From Leguminivora glycinivorella (taxonomy: Eukaryota > Arthropoda > Insecta > Lepidoptera > Tortricidae), in the NCBI RefSeq assembly GCF_023078275.1, contig NC_062983.1:55001-119000 (forward strand): 64,000 bases of DNA, read 5' to 3'. The notes beneath the pieces are model-generated. The model had not been told where the DNA came from, did not search any database, and worked only from the letters and a program-made list of their open reading frames with translations. Position numbers and translations under genes: made by a program. Numbering within the stretch: position 1 is the first letter of the stretch; every line of letters starts with the position of its first letter. This document shows, piece by piece, positions 47,201-58,292 of this stretch.

Positions 47201-50200
47201 TTCCATCATCAGCTCCGCCACATAAAATTATTACCATGAGGCGTAAATACTGGTGTACCTTTGAAAAATACACTAAAAACATTACATGTGCCTATAACAT
47301 TTCAAGAGTTCCCTCGATTTCTCCAAGATCCCATCATCAGATCTCGACTTGGTGCCTATGGGGCCATCTCGGTGTTATATTTACCCGTTCGATTAAAAAA
47401 AAATTGAAAATTGGTTCACGATTCTCGGAGATATCCAGTAACATACATACAAAAAAAAAACATTCAGTCGAATTGAGAACCTCCTCCTTTGCCGGTTAAA
47501 AAAATAAATAAACATTCAGTCGAATTGAGAACCTCCTTTTTTTGAAGTCGGTTAAAAAGAAGAAGAAATCAGTAAATTCTACTTTCATGCGTCTTAGTGG
47601 AAGGGCATCACGCGAGCGATTGGTTGCATTTACATAGAGTGCTCGCACGGCTTTCATTCGTGTACGGTCACGGACTTTAATTGTTGATCCACTTCTAGCT
47701 CATTTTATACTGGGCATTTCATCGTTAAGCATATGTAGTTAAGCTATGACGTGTCCAGTATAAAATGAGCTAGAAGTGGATCAACAATTAAAGTCCGTGA
47801 CTGTACTAACAGCAACACTCTCAACTAACCATCAGCTAGTAGACTTTATTCCCTTGTAATCAGGGTTCGAGGATATATATCAATGGATATATATCAAGAT
47901 ATATATCCGATATATATCCAGCTAGGTTCGACGATATATATCAATAAATAAATATCCGATACATATCTTTTTTTTTTATAAATATTTGTATTCAAATATA
48001 TAAATGGTTTAAAAAAATTTAACATTGTTAAAATAGTACATTTCGTTATAAGGGCCTGTTCACACTAGCGATTCTTTTCGGCGATTTTTGGGCGATGCGA
48101 GATCGCGGCGAGCACGCAACGAGCTCGCCGCGGGTCGTCGCGGCATCGCAGCAATTTTTTATCGCGATTGTAACGCCGCGTACTCGCTGCAAGCTCGCCG
48201 CGATTTCGTTGTTGTTATCTTTACGGGCTTTCATTATTCACAAAATGGACTCTGACGAGGAGATACTTTTAACTGTGTTGCTCAGAAGGCGATTAAATCG
48301 AAAACGAAAATCAAACCGTAAATTTTGGGAGGATCCCGCACGGGACTACCGCCTAGCAGAAAGTGATTATAATATTTTGTGCTCTTTCGCAAGCATGTTG
48401 AATGTAACCCAAAATAGTACATTTCGTTATAAGTGCGAGAAGTATGTCATTACTTCACGAGTCCTGAGACATTTTGCCGCGAGCGGCACGCGAGTGGCAA
48501 ATCTCGGGACGAGTGACTGTGCTGGACGCTTGCGTATTTCTTCTATAAACAATTAATTATCAATTTCTGATACCATTTTCGCGTAACGGGATGCAAATGC
48601 GTCTTTGACTTGAATGGTAGCATAAAGTGGGTAGATTAGATTGTCTACCTCATAAACAATGCATGCAAACAACAATTGCATGTTGTTAAAATTTATCCCT
48701 AATTGTGTAAATAATATAATATATATAATTATAATTCTATTTTTTATTGGAATAATTGTGCTTATATATATAAACAATCGCGGCGATATCGCAGCTTGCT
48801 CGCCGCGTGCTCGCGGCGATATTATGCGATAAAATAATCGCCGCGATGCCGCGACGACCCGCGGCGAGCTCGCTGCGTGCACGCCGCGATCTCGCATCGC
48901 CTAAAAATCGCCGAAAAGAATCGCTAGTGTGAACAGGCTCTAAGTGCGAGAAGAATGACATTCTCGCACGTGTGACGAACGACGTTTTTTAATACAGTTG
49001 CGAAAAAACACTACTACTTACTTACAACGAAATAAAACAATCCGAACTATCAATTTTCCCATGGACATTGACGGATTATTTGACAATTCAAAGGCGTATT
49101 TTTGAAGCTTTTAAACTTGCGTGCATATATATTTTCGAGTTTGCTATTCATCTAACATAATTTATTTCATTGGGTGCCATAAAAACATAAACATTTACGA
49201 TTTGGGACGATTGTTTAATGTACAACTACATTTTAATTTAATCGATCCATTTATGCCCCGACGTATTGCAAATAACGTAAAATAATTATGACAAATCGCG
49301 TAACATATTGAGGTTTTTTGAACGTGCATTAAGTTAAAACATGGTAGACGCCTCTACTTTGACAGTAGAAGACGCGTTTCGTTCCAATCATGTTCTGTTT
49401 ACACGACTCATTATGACCGATTTTTCAATGTATAAACCATTTTATAAATTATGTTTAGTATGACTAAAAGTAAACAATTACATATGAAATATTAACGTTT
49501 TAAATATTAATCACTTAATAGTATGTTTATAGTTTTATTCTGTCTTAGTAAACTAGACTAATATGAAAACAGCTCGGTAAGTAGTCGTAAAATGGAACGT
49601 ATATACTTTTTACGCACTAGTTCGTAAAATACAACTTCTCGCACGCTAAACAGCCAAAAAACGGGCACTTTTTGAGCAACTGTATTAAAAATATACTTTT
49701 TTTGTGTTTGTTACTATCTTTCTACTAGATTTTATGTTTTAATAGATTTTTCTTTATTCATGAATAATGGCTCAAAATAATGAAATGCCTTCCATACAAA
49801 ATGGATATATATCAAAGTTGATATGTATCCGATATATGTCATAAATATCCGATATTTTGATATTAAAATATAAATAAATAAATATTACAGGACATTCTTA
49901 CACAGATTGACTGAGCCCCACGGTAAGCTCAAGAAGGCTTGTGTTGTGGGTACTCAGACAACGATATATATAATATACAAATACTTATATACATAGAAAA
50001 TATCCATGACTCAGGAACAAATATCTGTGCTCGTCACACAAATAAATGCCCTTACCGGGATTCGAACCCGGGACCGCGGCGTAGCAGGCAGGGTCACTAC
50101 CGACTGCGCCAGACCGGTCGTCATATTTATTGTATATATAGGATATTTTCGAACCCTGCTTGTAATAAGGCATACCCATGTAAGTATAGCTAACAGTGTT

Positions 50201-50484
50201 GCCGGTGGTACAGGGGTGTTGGTGCAGGCAGCTCTATCTGCGGGCACCAGCGCCCGTACGCCTAGTCTTTACATATTTACGAAGTAGGTATAATATGTAT
50301 AACTCGATGACAAAATTCCAATACAACATAAAATGGTAGCTCACCTTTCCTTATCCTTTGGGAACGCGAAGTAAGTAAGCTCGGGGTGTGTCTTATGATT
50401 GTGCCGGCAATCATAAACCGCACAATATCGAGAAATCCTTGACGCCTGCGTGTCCTCTGACGTCTGATCCTTGCGCCCCGCCAT
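44230..50484 (-). CDS. THAP domain / P-element-type transposase gene (THAP9-like), three exons, one frame break
   Basis: Exon 1 50484-50345, exon 2 46800-46571, exon 3 46194-44230. Exon 1 encodes YCAVYDCRHN and LTYFAFPKDKE, the first half of a THAP zinc domain. Exon 2 continues IKLWAEKIRRPNIVQ, then RVCELHF and SAVPALRLP, completing C2CH and the AVP box. Exon 3 (655 codons) carries a basic linker (KPKPKKKKKKK), LSVCYVDVRPLVYYN, AIGYLGGDDDG, VKALVVDPTAPPC and YFLYDPPRLMKKL, then WSDIVNYRKMEKN. These follow the order of P-element and THAP9 transposases (RNase-H-like core, then the DPPH-type and insertion regions). The splice sites are good, but exons 1+2 are one base too long. The frame changes at about 46727-46740 within the THAP domain, so either the gene is newly broken or the assembly has an error. 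Exon 3 is intact. No transposon ends were found, so it may be a domesticated gene or an old copy. The transposase residues are only partly conserved. Confidence 0.8.
46848..47560 (+). mobile_element. Lepidopteran modular repeat, copy 2 (intron 1 of the P-type gene)
   Basis: Colinear with 30365-31160. It starts in the sequence that forms the loop and right arm of the 30-kb inverted repeat. It then has one copy of the 119-bp unit, CATCATCAGATCTCGACTTGG, GATATCCAGTAACATACATA and two tail blocks GTCGAATTGAGAACCTCCT. It is diverged from copy 1 by several small changes. Confidence 0.75.
47662..47806. repeat. Foldback element, 52-bp arms
   Basis: Arms 47662-47713 and 47755-47806 are reverse complements with one mismatch, around a 41-base loop. 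The arm core is TCCACTTCTAGCTCATTTTA. It lies 50 bp outside the hAT-like element. Confidence 0.9.
48052..48940 (+). mobile_element. PIF/Harbinger-like element with TAA target duplication
   Basis: Long inverted repeats (over 120 bases) start GGGCCTGTTCACACTAGCGA and, in complement, GAGCCTGTTCACACTAGCGA. They contain several GC-rich CGAGCTCGCCGCGGGTCGTC blocks. TAA flanks both ends (48049-48051, 48941-48943), the 3-bp duplication typical of PIF/Harbinger. Inside, ATG 48245 begins MDSDEEILLTVLLRRR followed by KFWEDP. This is the usual acidic-then-arginine-rich start of Harbinger transposases, but the nuclease core is missing. Confidence 0.85.
48245..48556 (+). pseudogene. Truncated Harbinger-type transposase start
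   Basis: From ATG 48245 the frame gives MDSDEEILLTVLL, RRRLNRKRK, and NRKFWEDPARDYRLAESD, then unrelated residues up to the stop at 48554-48556. The first about 40 residues recall the N-terminus of Harbinger nucleases. No DDE core follows. From about 48411 the sequence matches the element's own insertion site, so the junction between transposase and captured DNA is probably there. Confidence 0.5.
49862..50122 (-). mobile_element. tRNA-headed SINE, copy 2
   Basis: On the minus strand it reads GACCGGTCTGGCGCAGTCGG, then CCGGGTTCGAATCCCGGTAA (B box), GGGCATTTATTTGTGTGACG and a TATTTATTTATTTA tail. Full length, nearly identical in layout to copy 1 without its insertions. It sits inside the hAT-like element. 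Confidence 0.85.
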
Positions 50485-50537
50485 CTTGGATTCTTGGATA
50501 AGAACACGACGCGCGCGCGCTGAGGACGCGGGGGTAC

Positions 50538-50545
50538 TGACGTCA
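50538..50545. promoter_or_regulatory. Perfect CRE-type palindrome upstream of the P-type gene
   Basis: TGACGTCA lies about 54 bases upstream of the exon 1 ATG in a CpG-rich stretch. In other animals this site binds CREB/ATF proteins. Its use here is inference from position. Confidence 0.45.
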
Positions 50546-50566
50546 TCGCCCGCGTCGCGTCCGTAA

Positions 50567-52989
50567 AGCGTGTCTATGTGTGCGCGCCAGTGTATTGTAT
50601 AAGGTACACTGTGAGTGGTGTGCTTTATCGGGTTTGGGCGCGGCTGTGTGCGTGGAACTCGCGCACGGATTTGTTTTGAATAAGGTACAGTTTTAATCCA
50701 ATGGGCCAACTGCATCAACTTTGCCCTAGTATTTGTTCAATTTATGAATTGTAACTCAAAAGTAAATTGCATATCTACATGTCCCCTTCTTAAGAATTTA
50801 GTAAATATTGTATTCTGTTCATTATATTATCTTTGTTACCTAACTGAGCCTTAAGCTCCAGTATTATACCTACCTTAGTAATAAGTACCCAAATGAAAAA
50901 CCCTCCGAATGATTTAATGTACTGTATTTAGTAAGTGGTGAACGGTGTTGGTCACAGTGGTCACACATACTGTAAACACTATTATTATACTTTAAATAAG
51001 CCTGTTTTGTAGTGACTGTTTGTTTACCTAAATAAATTGAAAAAAAAAACAACAACGAAAATTGAAGGTACCTATATGGAATTTGACAGATTACAGCCCT
51101 CTAACCCTGAGTTAAGTGGTTGGTGCAAGTGAGCCTAAGAGGCATTTGATATGATTCAGGTAGGTATTTGGGCGCGGCAAGCGGCGATTAATTACACTTT
51201 ACGATAACTTCTTTTCGATCTACTATGATGTAACATTCAATAAATGTATTTTCTTTCTGTCTTTCTTGCTTGCAAAGTTGCGCTATAGGTACCTACTATA
51301 ATCGAATGTATGCCACGTGAACGCAAATACGTGCTATTAACGAGTTCTATACCTACATACACATAATGTAGGTATGTATAACTACAAACCCGCTTGACAT
51401 GACTATCAATGATACAACCACGATAAAAGCCACGAACCCCCGATATATGTCACAGCATAATATACTTACTCGTACCTACTAACAAACACAAGATAACTAA
51501 ATCTAATGTTGGTCAGTAAAATTGAGTAAATTGACCTAAATACTCCGCCGCCGCGCCGCTCTTCGCCTACATATAAGTACTACGTACATAGTTATCGGGA
51601 CGCCATCGCCACGTGGGATTATCTGCAGATAGCATTCACGGTCATTGCCCCGCGCCGCGCGATATCGCCATGCTCCATACCTACACAGATAAGTATATGT
51701 AGCTATGTCAACATGACCATAATAAACAAGCATTAAATAACAGCGCGGCGCGCGGCCTTGGACGGCGTCTGGCTGGGAATCTCGGAAATCGCAAGTGTCT
51801 CGGAAATATATGTAAGTAGGTATACGTACTGTGACCCCGAAATACTCCTTACCTCGTTGAGATACGAGCATGACGGGCCAGGGGGCCAATCAAATTAGAA
51901 TTTTATGAAGAATTAATTTCCGGCAAGCTTAAATTCACGTATCCGTTTAAGTGGAATTCCAGAATTATGGATTTTTTCCTAGTTGTTGGCTAGTAGCTTG
52001 AAAATGACACAACTAATAGATAATTTGATGAAATCATGATACCTGATCTGACAACTTAACGTAAAAAACAAAACTTAAAAGAAAAAAATTGGTAAATTAA
52101 ATTATAAACTGAAATAGATACCAATACCATCCATACCACAGAAATACTTGCTCCATACACTAAAGGTAAAGCTTTTCTTTAATGTATGTATGGTATCTAT
52201 TTCAGTTTATAATTTATTTATGTACAAAACGTCGTGCTACTACTTAAAGAAAAAACAAATCAAAAAATATTTAATTAAATAATTTGATTTGTTATATTAT
52301 ACATAAGTACTTACTCTATTTCGACCAACTTGGATCATACAACTATAGCATGGGGTCTCATCCGGAACATCGTATAATTAATGTCAAACCAAAATCATAG
52401 ATGGCGCTACGTGCCACGATTAGCCATTATGACCTATTTATTCAATAAATTTAAAGGTCTCAAAGGTATTATTTTAGTCTCATGCATTAAGAATATCATT
52501 AATTTAATACACAAATCCACAAAAACACGAATTCAATGCAATATTTTTCAAAATTCGAATCTAAAATTTATTACACGACTGAATACAACATCAGCAAACA
52601 CGCATTGAACGTTATTGAGTCGTCTAAGTATTATTGCCTCTCGTCACTAGATGGAGTGACTGTGCATAACGTACGTGATATAATTAGAATAGCCACTTGA
52701 GTGCGGGCTAGTTATACGCTCAAAAAACCAGTGTAAGGGCGCTCTCCGGAACCATGATCTTCTTACGCGTCTGGACGGCACATTTTAGACTGGTTACGTA
52801 GCCGTATTCAACTCGTGTGCACTCCGTAACCACATGGTATCGTTAATGAAACTTATGAATGAATGGCGTTGTTGGTAAAACGAAAAGCAATATGTGAAGC
52901 CTGGCGTCCACTAAGCGATTCGTCACTAATGCACGCACTTTCATAACAAATTCAGAAGGCGAATTAACCCTTAAGAGGATACGATACCG
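50567..52989. other. Intergenic, AT-rich
   Basis: No supported gene. One foldback structure (52099-52215) is listed separately. Nothing else recognised. Confidence 0.4.
52099..52215. mobile_element. Small foldback/MITE, 25-bp perfect arms
   Basis: Arms 52099-52123 and 52191-52215 (AATTATAAACTGAAATAGAT core) are exact reverse complements around 67 bases. No coding capacity. Confidence 0.85.
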
Positions 52990-53259
52990 AAGCACGAATT
53001 CAAATTTGAGATTTTTAGGTCTTTATCGCCGTCGCGCTGACGGGGCCCGGGGGTGGAACCCACAGAGAGGCCCTGTGTGCGTGCGCGTGGCGCACGCACA
53101 CAACCGCGTCCGCCGCCGGCGCAAGTAGCTACTCGCGATCGAGCGCTCTCTATATTTCTCTAGTTTCGGACTTCTGGCTTTCTGCGGGCAGCCGAGCGGC
53201 ACCGCCCCCGACTGCGCGATGGCAATAAACACAAAAATCACAAATTTGAATTCGTGCTT
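52990..53259. mobile_element. 270-bp MITE with GC-rich centre
   Basis: Ends AAGCACGAATTCAAATTTG and complement. Similarity continues through GATTTTT to the TTTAT before GCC. Similar ACGATA words just outside may extend the ends. The centre is about 65 percent GC and open on the minus strand by composition only. Confidence 0.75.
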
Positions 53260-55560
53260 GCCTACCTTATCGTGTTAGTTCTTCATTATTAATAAATCAT
53301 TTTAATTGTTGAATGTTGATTAGAACTGTTATCTGGGACATTTTTATTTTTGTCAAAGTTGTACGTCCACCCGACTTTTTTTGAATTTGGAAATTTTTAT
53401 GTGGTTTTCACTCAGAATCGTGAGCTCTTTCACTCCTAATAGGAAAAAAAAGTCTCCCAAGTTTTTTCCCATATCGTTACCATTTTTTTCATACATTTTG
53501 TATGGCAGTAACGGAATGGAAGGTTTGAAAAATGTATGGATGTCTTAAGACATTGTTTTTACTTCCTATCAGGCAGGATCGAAACACCTTGAGATTCTGA
53601 GTATGAATCGCGTAAAAAACACCCATGTTACAAAAAAACAGGGGTGAACAACTTTAAAAAAAATGGCTCATCTGGCCGGCAGCCATAAGGCCATAACAGA
53701 TAATAGTAATTATGTGTTGAAATGAAATGAAAATGAAATATTTATTTTTAAAGTAGGCATATTACAATGAACATGTGAACGTCAAGTTTCAGTAAATAAC
53801 TAATTTCGGTGTTTTTCTCAATTTCATGAGTAAAAATTACTCTAGACAATGAAATAAAACTATAGAAACGTTAATTAATCCGTTTCCATAATTTTATTTC
53901 ATGAGTAACTATCGCGGTAACCGAAGACAATATTACTCTAGAAAATGTTTTGTCAAATACAGGTATTTGACAAACTCGTAATCTAGCTACATTACCTTTT
54001 ATTTTTTATATTAAGTACATGTATTTGTTTCCTTAATAATATACATTTCCATATTTATACATTGAAATAGATATCATACACGAAAGGAAAAACGACACCG
54101 ACGACGGTTTTTTTCCCACATTTCTAATTAACTACGCGCCTGCTTTCGAGTGCTTTAAATTTTAATAAACCAACGCATTCTTTGATTGGGGGCTCGGGCC
54201 TCTCAAGGTCAGTAGTGCAAATGTGATGCGTAGAATAGGTACTAGTATAGGTAGGTAGGGGCGCGGGGCGCGCTTTAACGGGCCGCGACTAAATCTTGTT
54301 CCTTCACATCCGCTTGCATGTGTCGCGGATAGAGCGAGTACGTAAGCGGCGAGCACACATACTAACCGCGCGGAGGCCGTTTGCCACCCTGATGTATACC
54401 TCTATGTACCTAAATGAATTGATTAGTGTGAGAGACCCTTACGAATAACATTCAAGTTAGTGTCAAGTGATTGACTGCACATGTCAAAACAAAAAACATT
54501 AGTAATTGGTCACACACGTGTTCAGTAATTATCTTTGGTAAAGGCAGTCACACACATGTTCAGTAATTATCTTTATTTTTTTAATAACTCGATAACCGTA
54601 AGAGTTAAGTTTCTTAGAGACATTAAATTCATTTGATCTTCCCTTAAAGTTAACGGAATTCAATAAAACAGTGTGTATAACAAATAACAATTTTATTTAC
54701 ATGATTTATTTTAACTTGCATTAATATGCTGTTCTCGAACATATTGTATCGATAAACTACCTCTCTAGTCGATCTGTGTCGATACTAACCCAACGAAGTA
54801 ACTTTTCTAAGACGTCACCAGGTCACCACGCGTCCTTTTCTTTAGGGTGCTATAGAAAAGGATACCTATAGTTTTCTTTGTTCTTATTTACTGACAGACT
54901 TGTTTGACAGATTATATCAATTTATAGAGCAATCAATTTGATTAGTGAAACTAAATAATTTGTTATTCATGTTACCTACTTAAAACTGGAGTTTTAACAT
55001 TTGGTTTAACAAGACGTCCTTACGAGGTTATATCAACAACAATGTGCCACAGCACTCATAATAAAACGGCTCAACATAATTTTTAAGAAAAAAAAACCGT
55101 CGCCTTTCGGGTTCTGGTGAAAGCTACTTGCGAATCTTGGATTATGTTAGAAATGTGTAAGTATTTTTTAAAACTGCTTTTAATGCTTTAATTATTAGAT
55201 TTTTCTCAAAAACTACTGAACCTATCAAAATCAAAATAATTTTCCTAGAAAGTCTTTATAAAGTTCTACTTTTGTGATTTTTTTCATATTTTTTAAACAT
55301 ATGGTTCAAAAGTTAGAGGGGGGGGACGCACTTGTTTTTCCTTTAGGAGCGATTATTTCCGAAAATATTAATATTATCAAAAAACGATCTCAGTGAACCC
55401 TTATTCATTTTTAAATACCTATCCAACAATATATTACACGTTGGGGTTGGAATAAAAAAAATATCAGCCCCCACTTTACATGTAGGGGGGGGGGGTACCC
55501 TAATAAAACATTTAAAACAAGCGTTCGGATTGTCACAATTATAATACGAGGAACAATAGC
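53260..55560. other. Intergenic with LINE tail and short duplication
   Basis: 53700-53775 on the minus strand resembles the 3' tail of a LINE (AAATATTTCATTTTCATTTC). A 27-bp repeat with a 38-bp period lies at 54510 and 54548. 55170-55560 belongs to a known-looking repeat with G runs that resumes after 55915. No gene seen. Confidence 0.4.
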
Positions 55561-55584
55561 AAGCTAATACTTCCCTTTCTTAAA

Positions 55585-55915
55585 TTGAAAAAATGCCAAA
55601 AACAGGGAATTTTCATAAAAATAAAGCTTTTTAATAAATTGCCCACAAATGTCACAGATTTACCTTTTAATTTATTTAAAAACACAGTAAAAAAATTTTT
55701 CCAAAACCATGCCTTCTATTCGATAAATGAATACTTATCATTGAATAATAATGTAATTGACGAAATTTGTAAATAGATTATTATTTATTATGATTAATAC
55801 TAAGCTTACTTACTTACATAGTAAAATGTTATAAAATATTGTAAAATGCTGACTTACCATGTAATGATCATATTACATTATGGTTAATAAATGAAAATTC
55901 AAATTCAAATTTTTT
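55585..55915 (+). mobile_element. C-terminal ORF2 fragment and 3' end of a jockey/CR1-like LINE
   Basis: The frame 55585-55776 reads KIKLFNKLPTNVTDLPFNLF and NHAFYSINEYLS, the characteristic end of many LINE reverse-transcriptase proteins. A stop, an AT-rich 3' region and an AAATTC tail follow at about 55895. It is 5'-truncated and inserted into another repeat that continues on both sides. Confidence 0.7.
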
Positions 55916-55989
55916 TCCATTTTTCATTTTTGCACTTTGTTGGCGTGATTGATATACATATTGGTACCAAATTTCAGCTTTCTAGTGCT

Positions 55990-56078
55990 AACGGTTACTG
56001 AGATTATCCGCGGACGGACGGACGGACGGACCGACGGACGGACGGACGGACGGACGGACAGACGGACAGACAGACATG
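55990..56078 (+). repeat. (GGAC)n microsatellite
   Basis: About 20 GGAC/GGACA units. On the minus strand they create the RPSV repeats of a spurious long frame. It lies between TACTGAGATTATCCGCGGAC and the CATGGCGAAACTATAAGGGT sequence of a common repeat. Confidence 0.9.
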
Positions 56079-56119
56079 GCGAAACTATAAGGGTTCCTAG
56101 TTGACTACGGAACCCTAAA

Positions 56120-56622
56120 AATGGCAAAGTCACTATAAGCGTGCCGTTCAGATTTGAGGAGTTTAGGTTCTGGCCATCATCAGCAGTTCCACTGCACCAA
56201 ATGTCACTGTTCTGGACGAAAGTGCATGCTGTTCTTATTAAAATACCAAAGTCACTATAAGCGTGCCGTTCAGATATGAAGAGTTCCGTTCTGGCCATCA
56301 TCAGCAGTTCCACTGCTCCAAATGTCACTTTTCCGTACCTAAATGCATGCTGTTCCTTTAAAAACACAAAAATCAGCATATGTATGCCTTTTAGATTCGA
56401 GGAGTTCCCTCGATTTGTCCAGGATCCCATCTTCAGAACTGGGTTCTGAGAAAAATGGGACCAATCTGTATGCATATACATTCAATAAAAAAAAAATTTT
56501 CAAAATCGGTCCAGAAGCGACGGAGATATCGAGGAACAAACATTAAAAAAAATAAAAAAAAAACATACAGACGACTTGATAACCGTCCTTCTTGAGAGAT
56601 GAGGCGACGGTTAAAAATAATA
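56120..56622 (+). mobile_element. Modular repeat related to the 30.6-kb and 46.9-kb copies
   Basis: Units start CAAAGTCACTATAAGCGTGC at 56125 and 56247 (122-bp period). The shared block GAGTTCCCTCGATTTGTCCA with CCCATCTTCAG follows, then CAAAATCGGTCCAGAAGCGA, GGAGATATCGAGGAAC, an A run and a tail resembling the other family. Same design, different unit sequence. Confidence 0.65.
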
Positions 56623-56625
56623 CCA

Positions 56626-57180
56626 ATAATAATAGGTGCGTGCTATATTTTACTCAGCAGCCGGCGTAGCCGAATGGCAATTGTTGACACCATATGCCGA
56701 CAGAAATGTAGTCTAGCTCTGTCGCGCAAGTACGCAAGAGCTATAAATTAGAGGTAGATAGATACAACGAAACAAATATTACGTGAGCACGTGTGCATTC
56801 GACTACGCACACTGATGAGCGGACCCAGCGCGTACGTACTTACATTGCGCACCACCTGCACGCACACATACAAACCGCGCGGCATACAATCCACTGGTAG
56901 GCTATGTCTACAACGCCATCTAGTAATGTCTGACTTTAAACGTGCACATGACGTTGTATGTTTAGTGCGTGAAAGCTAAAACAGATGTCGCAAGATGTTG
57001 CAGTTTGATGACTATTTCGACGTAGGATACTGATAAGAGTTTTGTTGGCCACGCGTGGCTACTGGCGCCATCTAGCTCTTTGAGTGTGGATTAAATTTAG
57101 TACACAGGTCTAGAATACTTAGGACGGCGCCCATTTATAGTATGGGGTTAGGTATCTGTACTAGTATTATTTGATCTGTG
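56626..57180. other. Intergenic repeat remnants
   Basis: CAGCCGGCGTAGCCGAATGG at about 56660 could be the A-box end of a degraded tRNA-type SINE. GGCGCCATCTAGC at about 57064 is a word seen in several repeats of the window. No gene seen. Confidence 0.3.
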
Positions 57181-57674
57181 CCTATAGACATTTATTACAA
57201 GACGACTCGCGGTCGCCAGCCTTCCTAGTATTTGCACTGATATAAGCGCGGGCGCTCGCCGTGCCCGATCAGTATCGACCAAGTAACAGACCCGAAAGCA
57301 GCGCGTGTTTTTCGCACAAAAAAATTGGAAAAGGGTATTTTGATGCCTTAAAGATGTCCACCTGTAGTGTGAAATGGTGTGGAAAGGTAACAAGAAGCTC
57401 AAATTTAAAAACAGACGGCATTACATTCCACAAATAAGTCATATTTATAATTTATTCAGAGCCGGCATAGGTCAACTTACATTGGCCACTTACGCGTCAG
57501 TAGAGGGACAGTCATACTTCTGTCCCTTTTCATCTGGCGCGACTGCCCGCCGTCCTTGAAACGGCCAATCACAGCGCGCTTAACACATTCCCCGCCCGCT
57601 CCTCGCACCCCAAACACTGGTGACTCGTATCGCGAACCAAATATACAAGACTGCCACTCTATAGGAGGTTCTCT
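57181..57674 (+). mobile_element. 494-bp P/THAP-type non-autonomous element, copy 2
   Basis: Same length as copy 1, with about 10 substitutions. TATAAG 57241-57246 and initiator TCAGT 57269-57273 keep the 30-base spacing. From ATG 57354 the frame is intact where copy 1 has a stop: [16 protein letters not shown], then [11 protein letters not shown] and a stop. This is half a THAP domain. The stop falls where a donor would be expected (CACAAATAAGTC, one base from CACAA|GTAAGT). No target duplication was identified. Confidence 0.7.
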
Positions 57675-58292
57675 TACTCTCTTACTTTTTAGTGGCCTTC
57701 CATCTCCTCAAATTACCCAACTTGACTTGAGTAGCATTATGTTATGTTTATGCTAATTGCTGCTAATAAATATCGATGAAAGCTGCCAAGTTATTTTATT
57801 TCTTCTACATTGTTGCGTTTCTTGCAAATATGCTAATTTTATATGTATTCATTTGGGTTCAGAGGGAAAATAAATCCTGTTTTTTATCTAAGTACGCATG
57901 TGGTTCCACTTCTTTATCGTCGCGGAGCTCAACAGATGTCGCTAGTGTGAACGTTTTTATCTGTGTTGTTCCAAATGTTCCAGTATTAATAAAATGCCAG
58001 ACTAATTTAAATTTCGTCTTTCGTCACCGAATCTATGATATTGTGACTGGTTGTTAGCCCATCGTCCACACCACAATTGAACCCAAATCCCACAGTCGAC
58101 TTCTACGACATCCACGGGAGGAAAGTACATAGCGGTGACATTCTTAGCTCGTCACTAGTCACTACATGGGGGAAATTGGGGGCCGACATTCGGTCTGGGA
58201 CAGTCTTTTCCAGATTATCCAGAGGTTCCCTGCGATTTTATGAATCTCATCCACCCAACCGATTCAACGACACGCGACGGACGCCAAGCGTT
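57675..58292. other. Unassigned sequence
   Basis: Two open stretches on the plus strand (57776-58057 and 58077-58298) have no recognisable domain and lack supporting splice or codon patterns. I do not call them genes. Confidence 0.3.

Larger units (their letters stand above)
47861..50158. mobile_element. hAT-like element with 8-bp target duplication, host of two later insertions
   Basis: Left end CAGGGTTCGAGGATAT, right end (complement) CAGGGTTCGAAAATATCC. CTTGTAAT flanks both sides (47853-47860 and 50159-50166). An 8-bp duplication and a CAGGG terminus are hallmarks of hAT elements. The element is AT-rich with ATATCCGATATATATC repeats near both ends and encodes no transposase here, so it is non-autonomous. 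It contains a Harbinger-like element (48052-48940) and a SINE (49862-50122). It lies in intron 1 of the P-type gene. Confidence 0.85.

Noticed and set aside
55924..56481. 185-codon minus-strand open frame
   Set aside because: Its length comes from the GGAC microsatellite (RPSV repeats) and from tandem repeat units. It has no domain and crosses at least two mobile elements.
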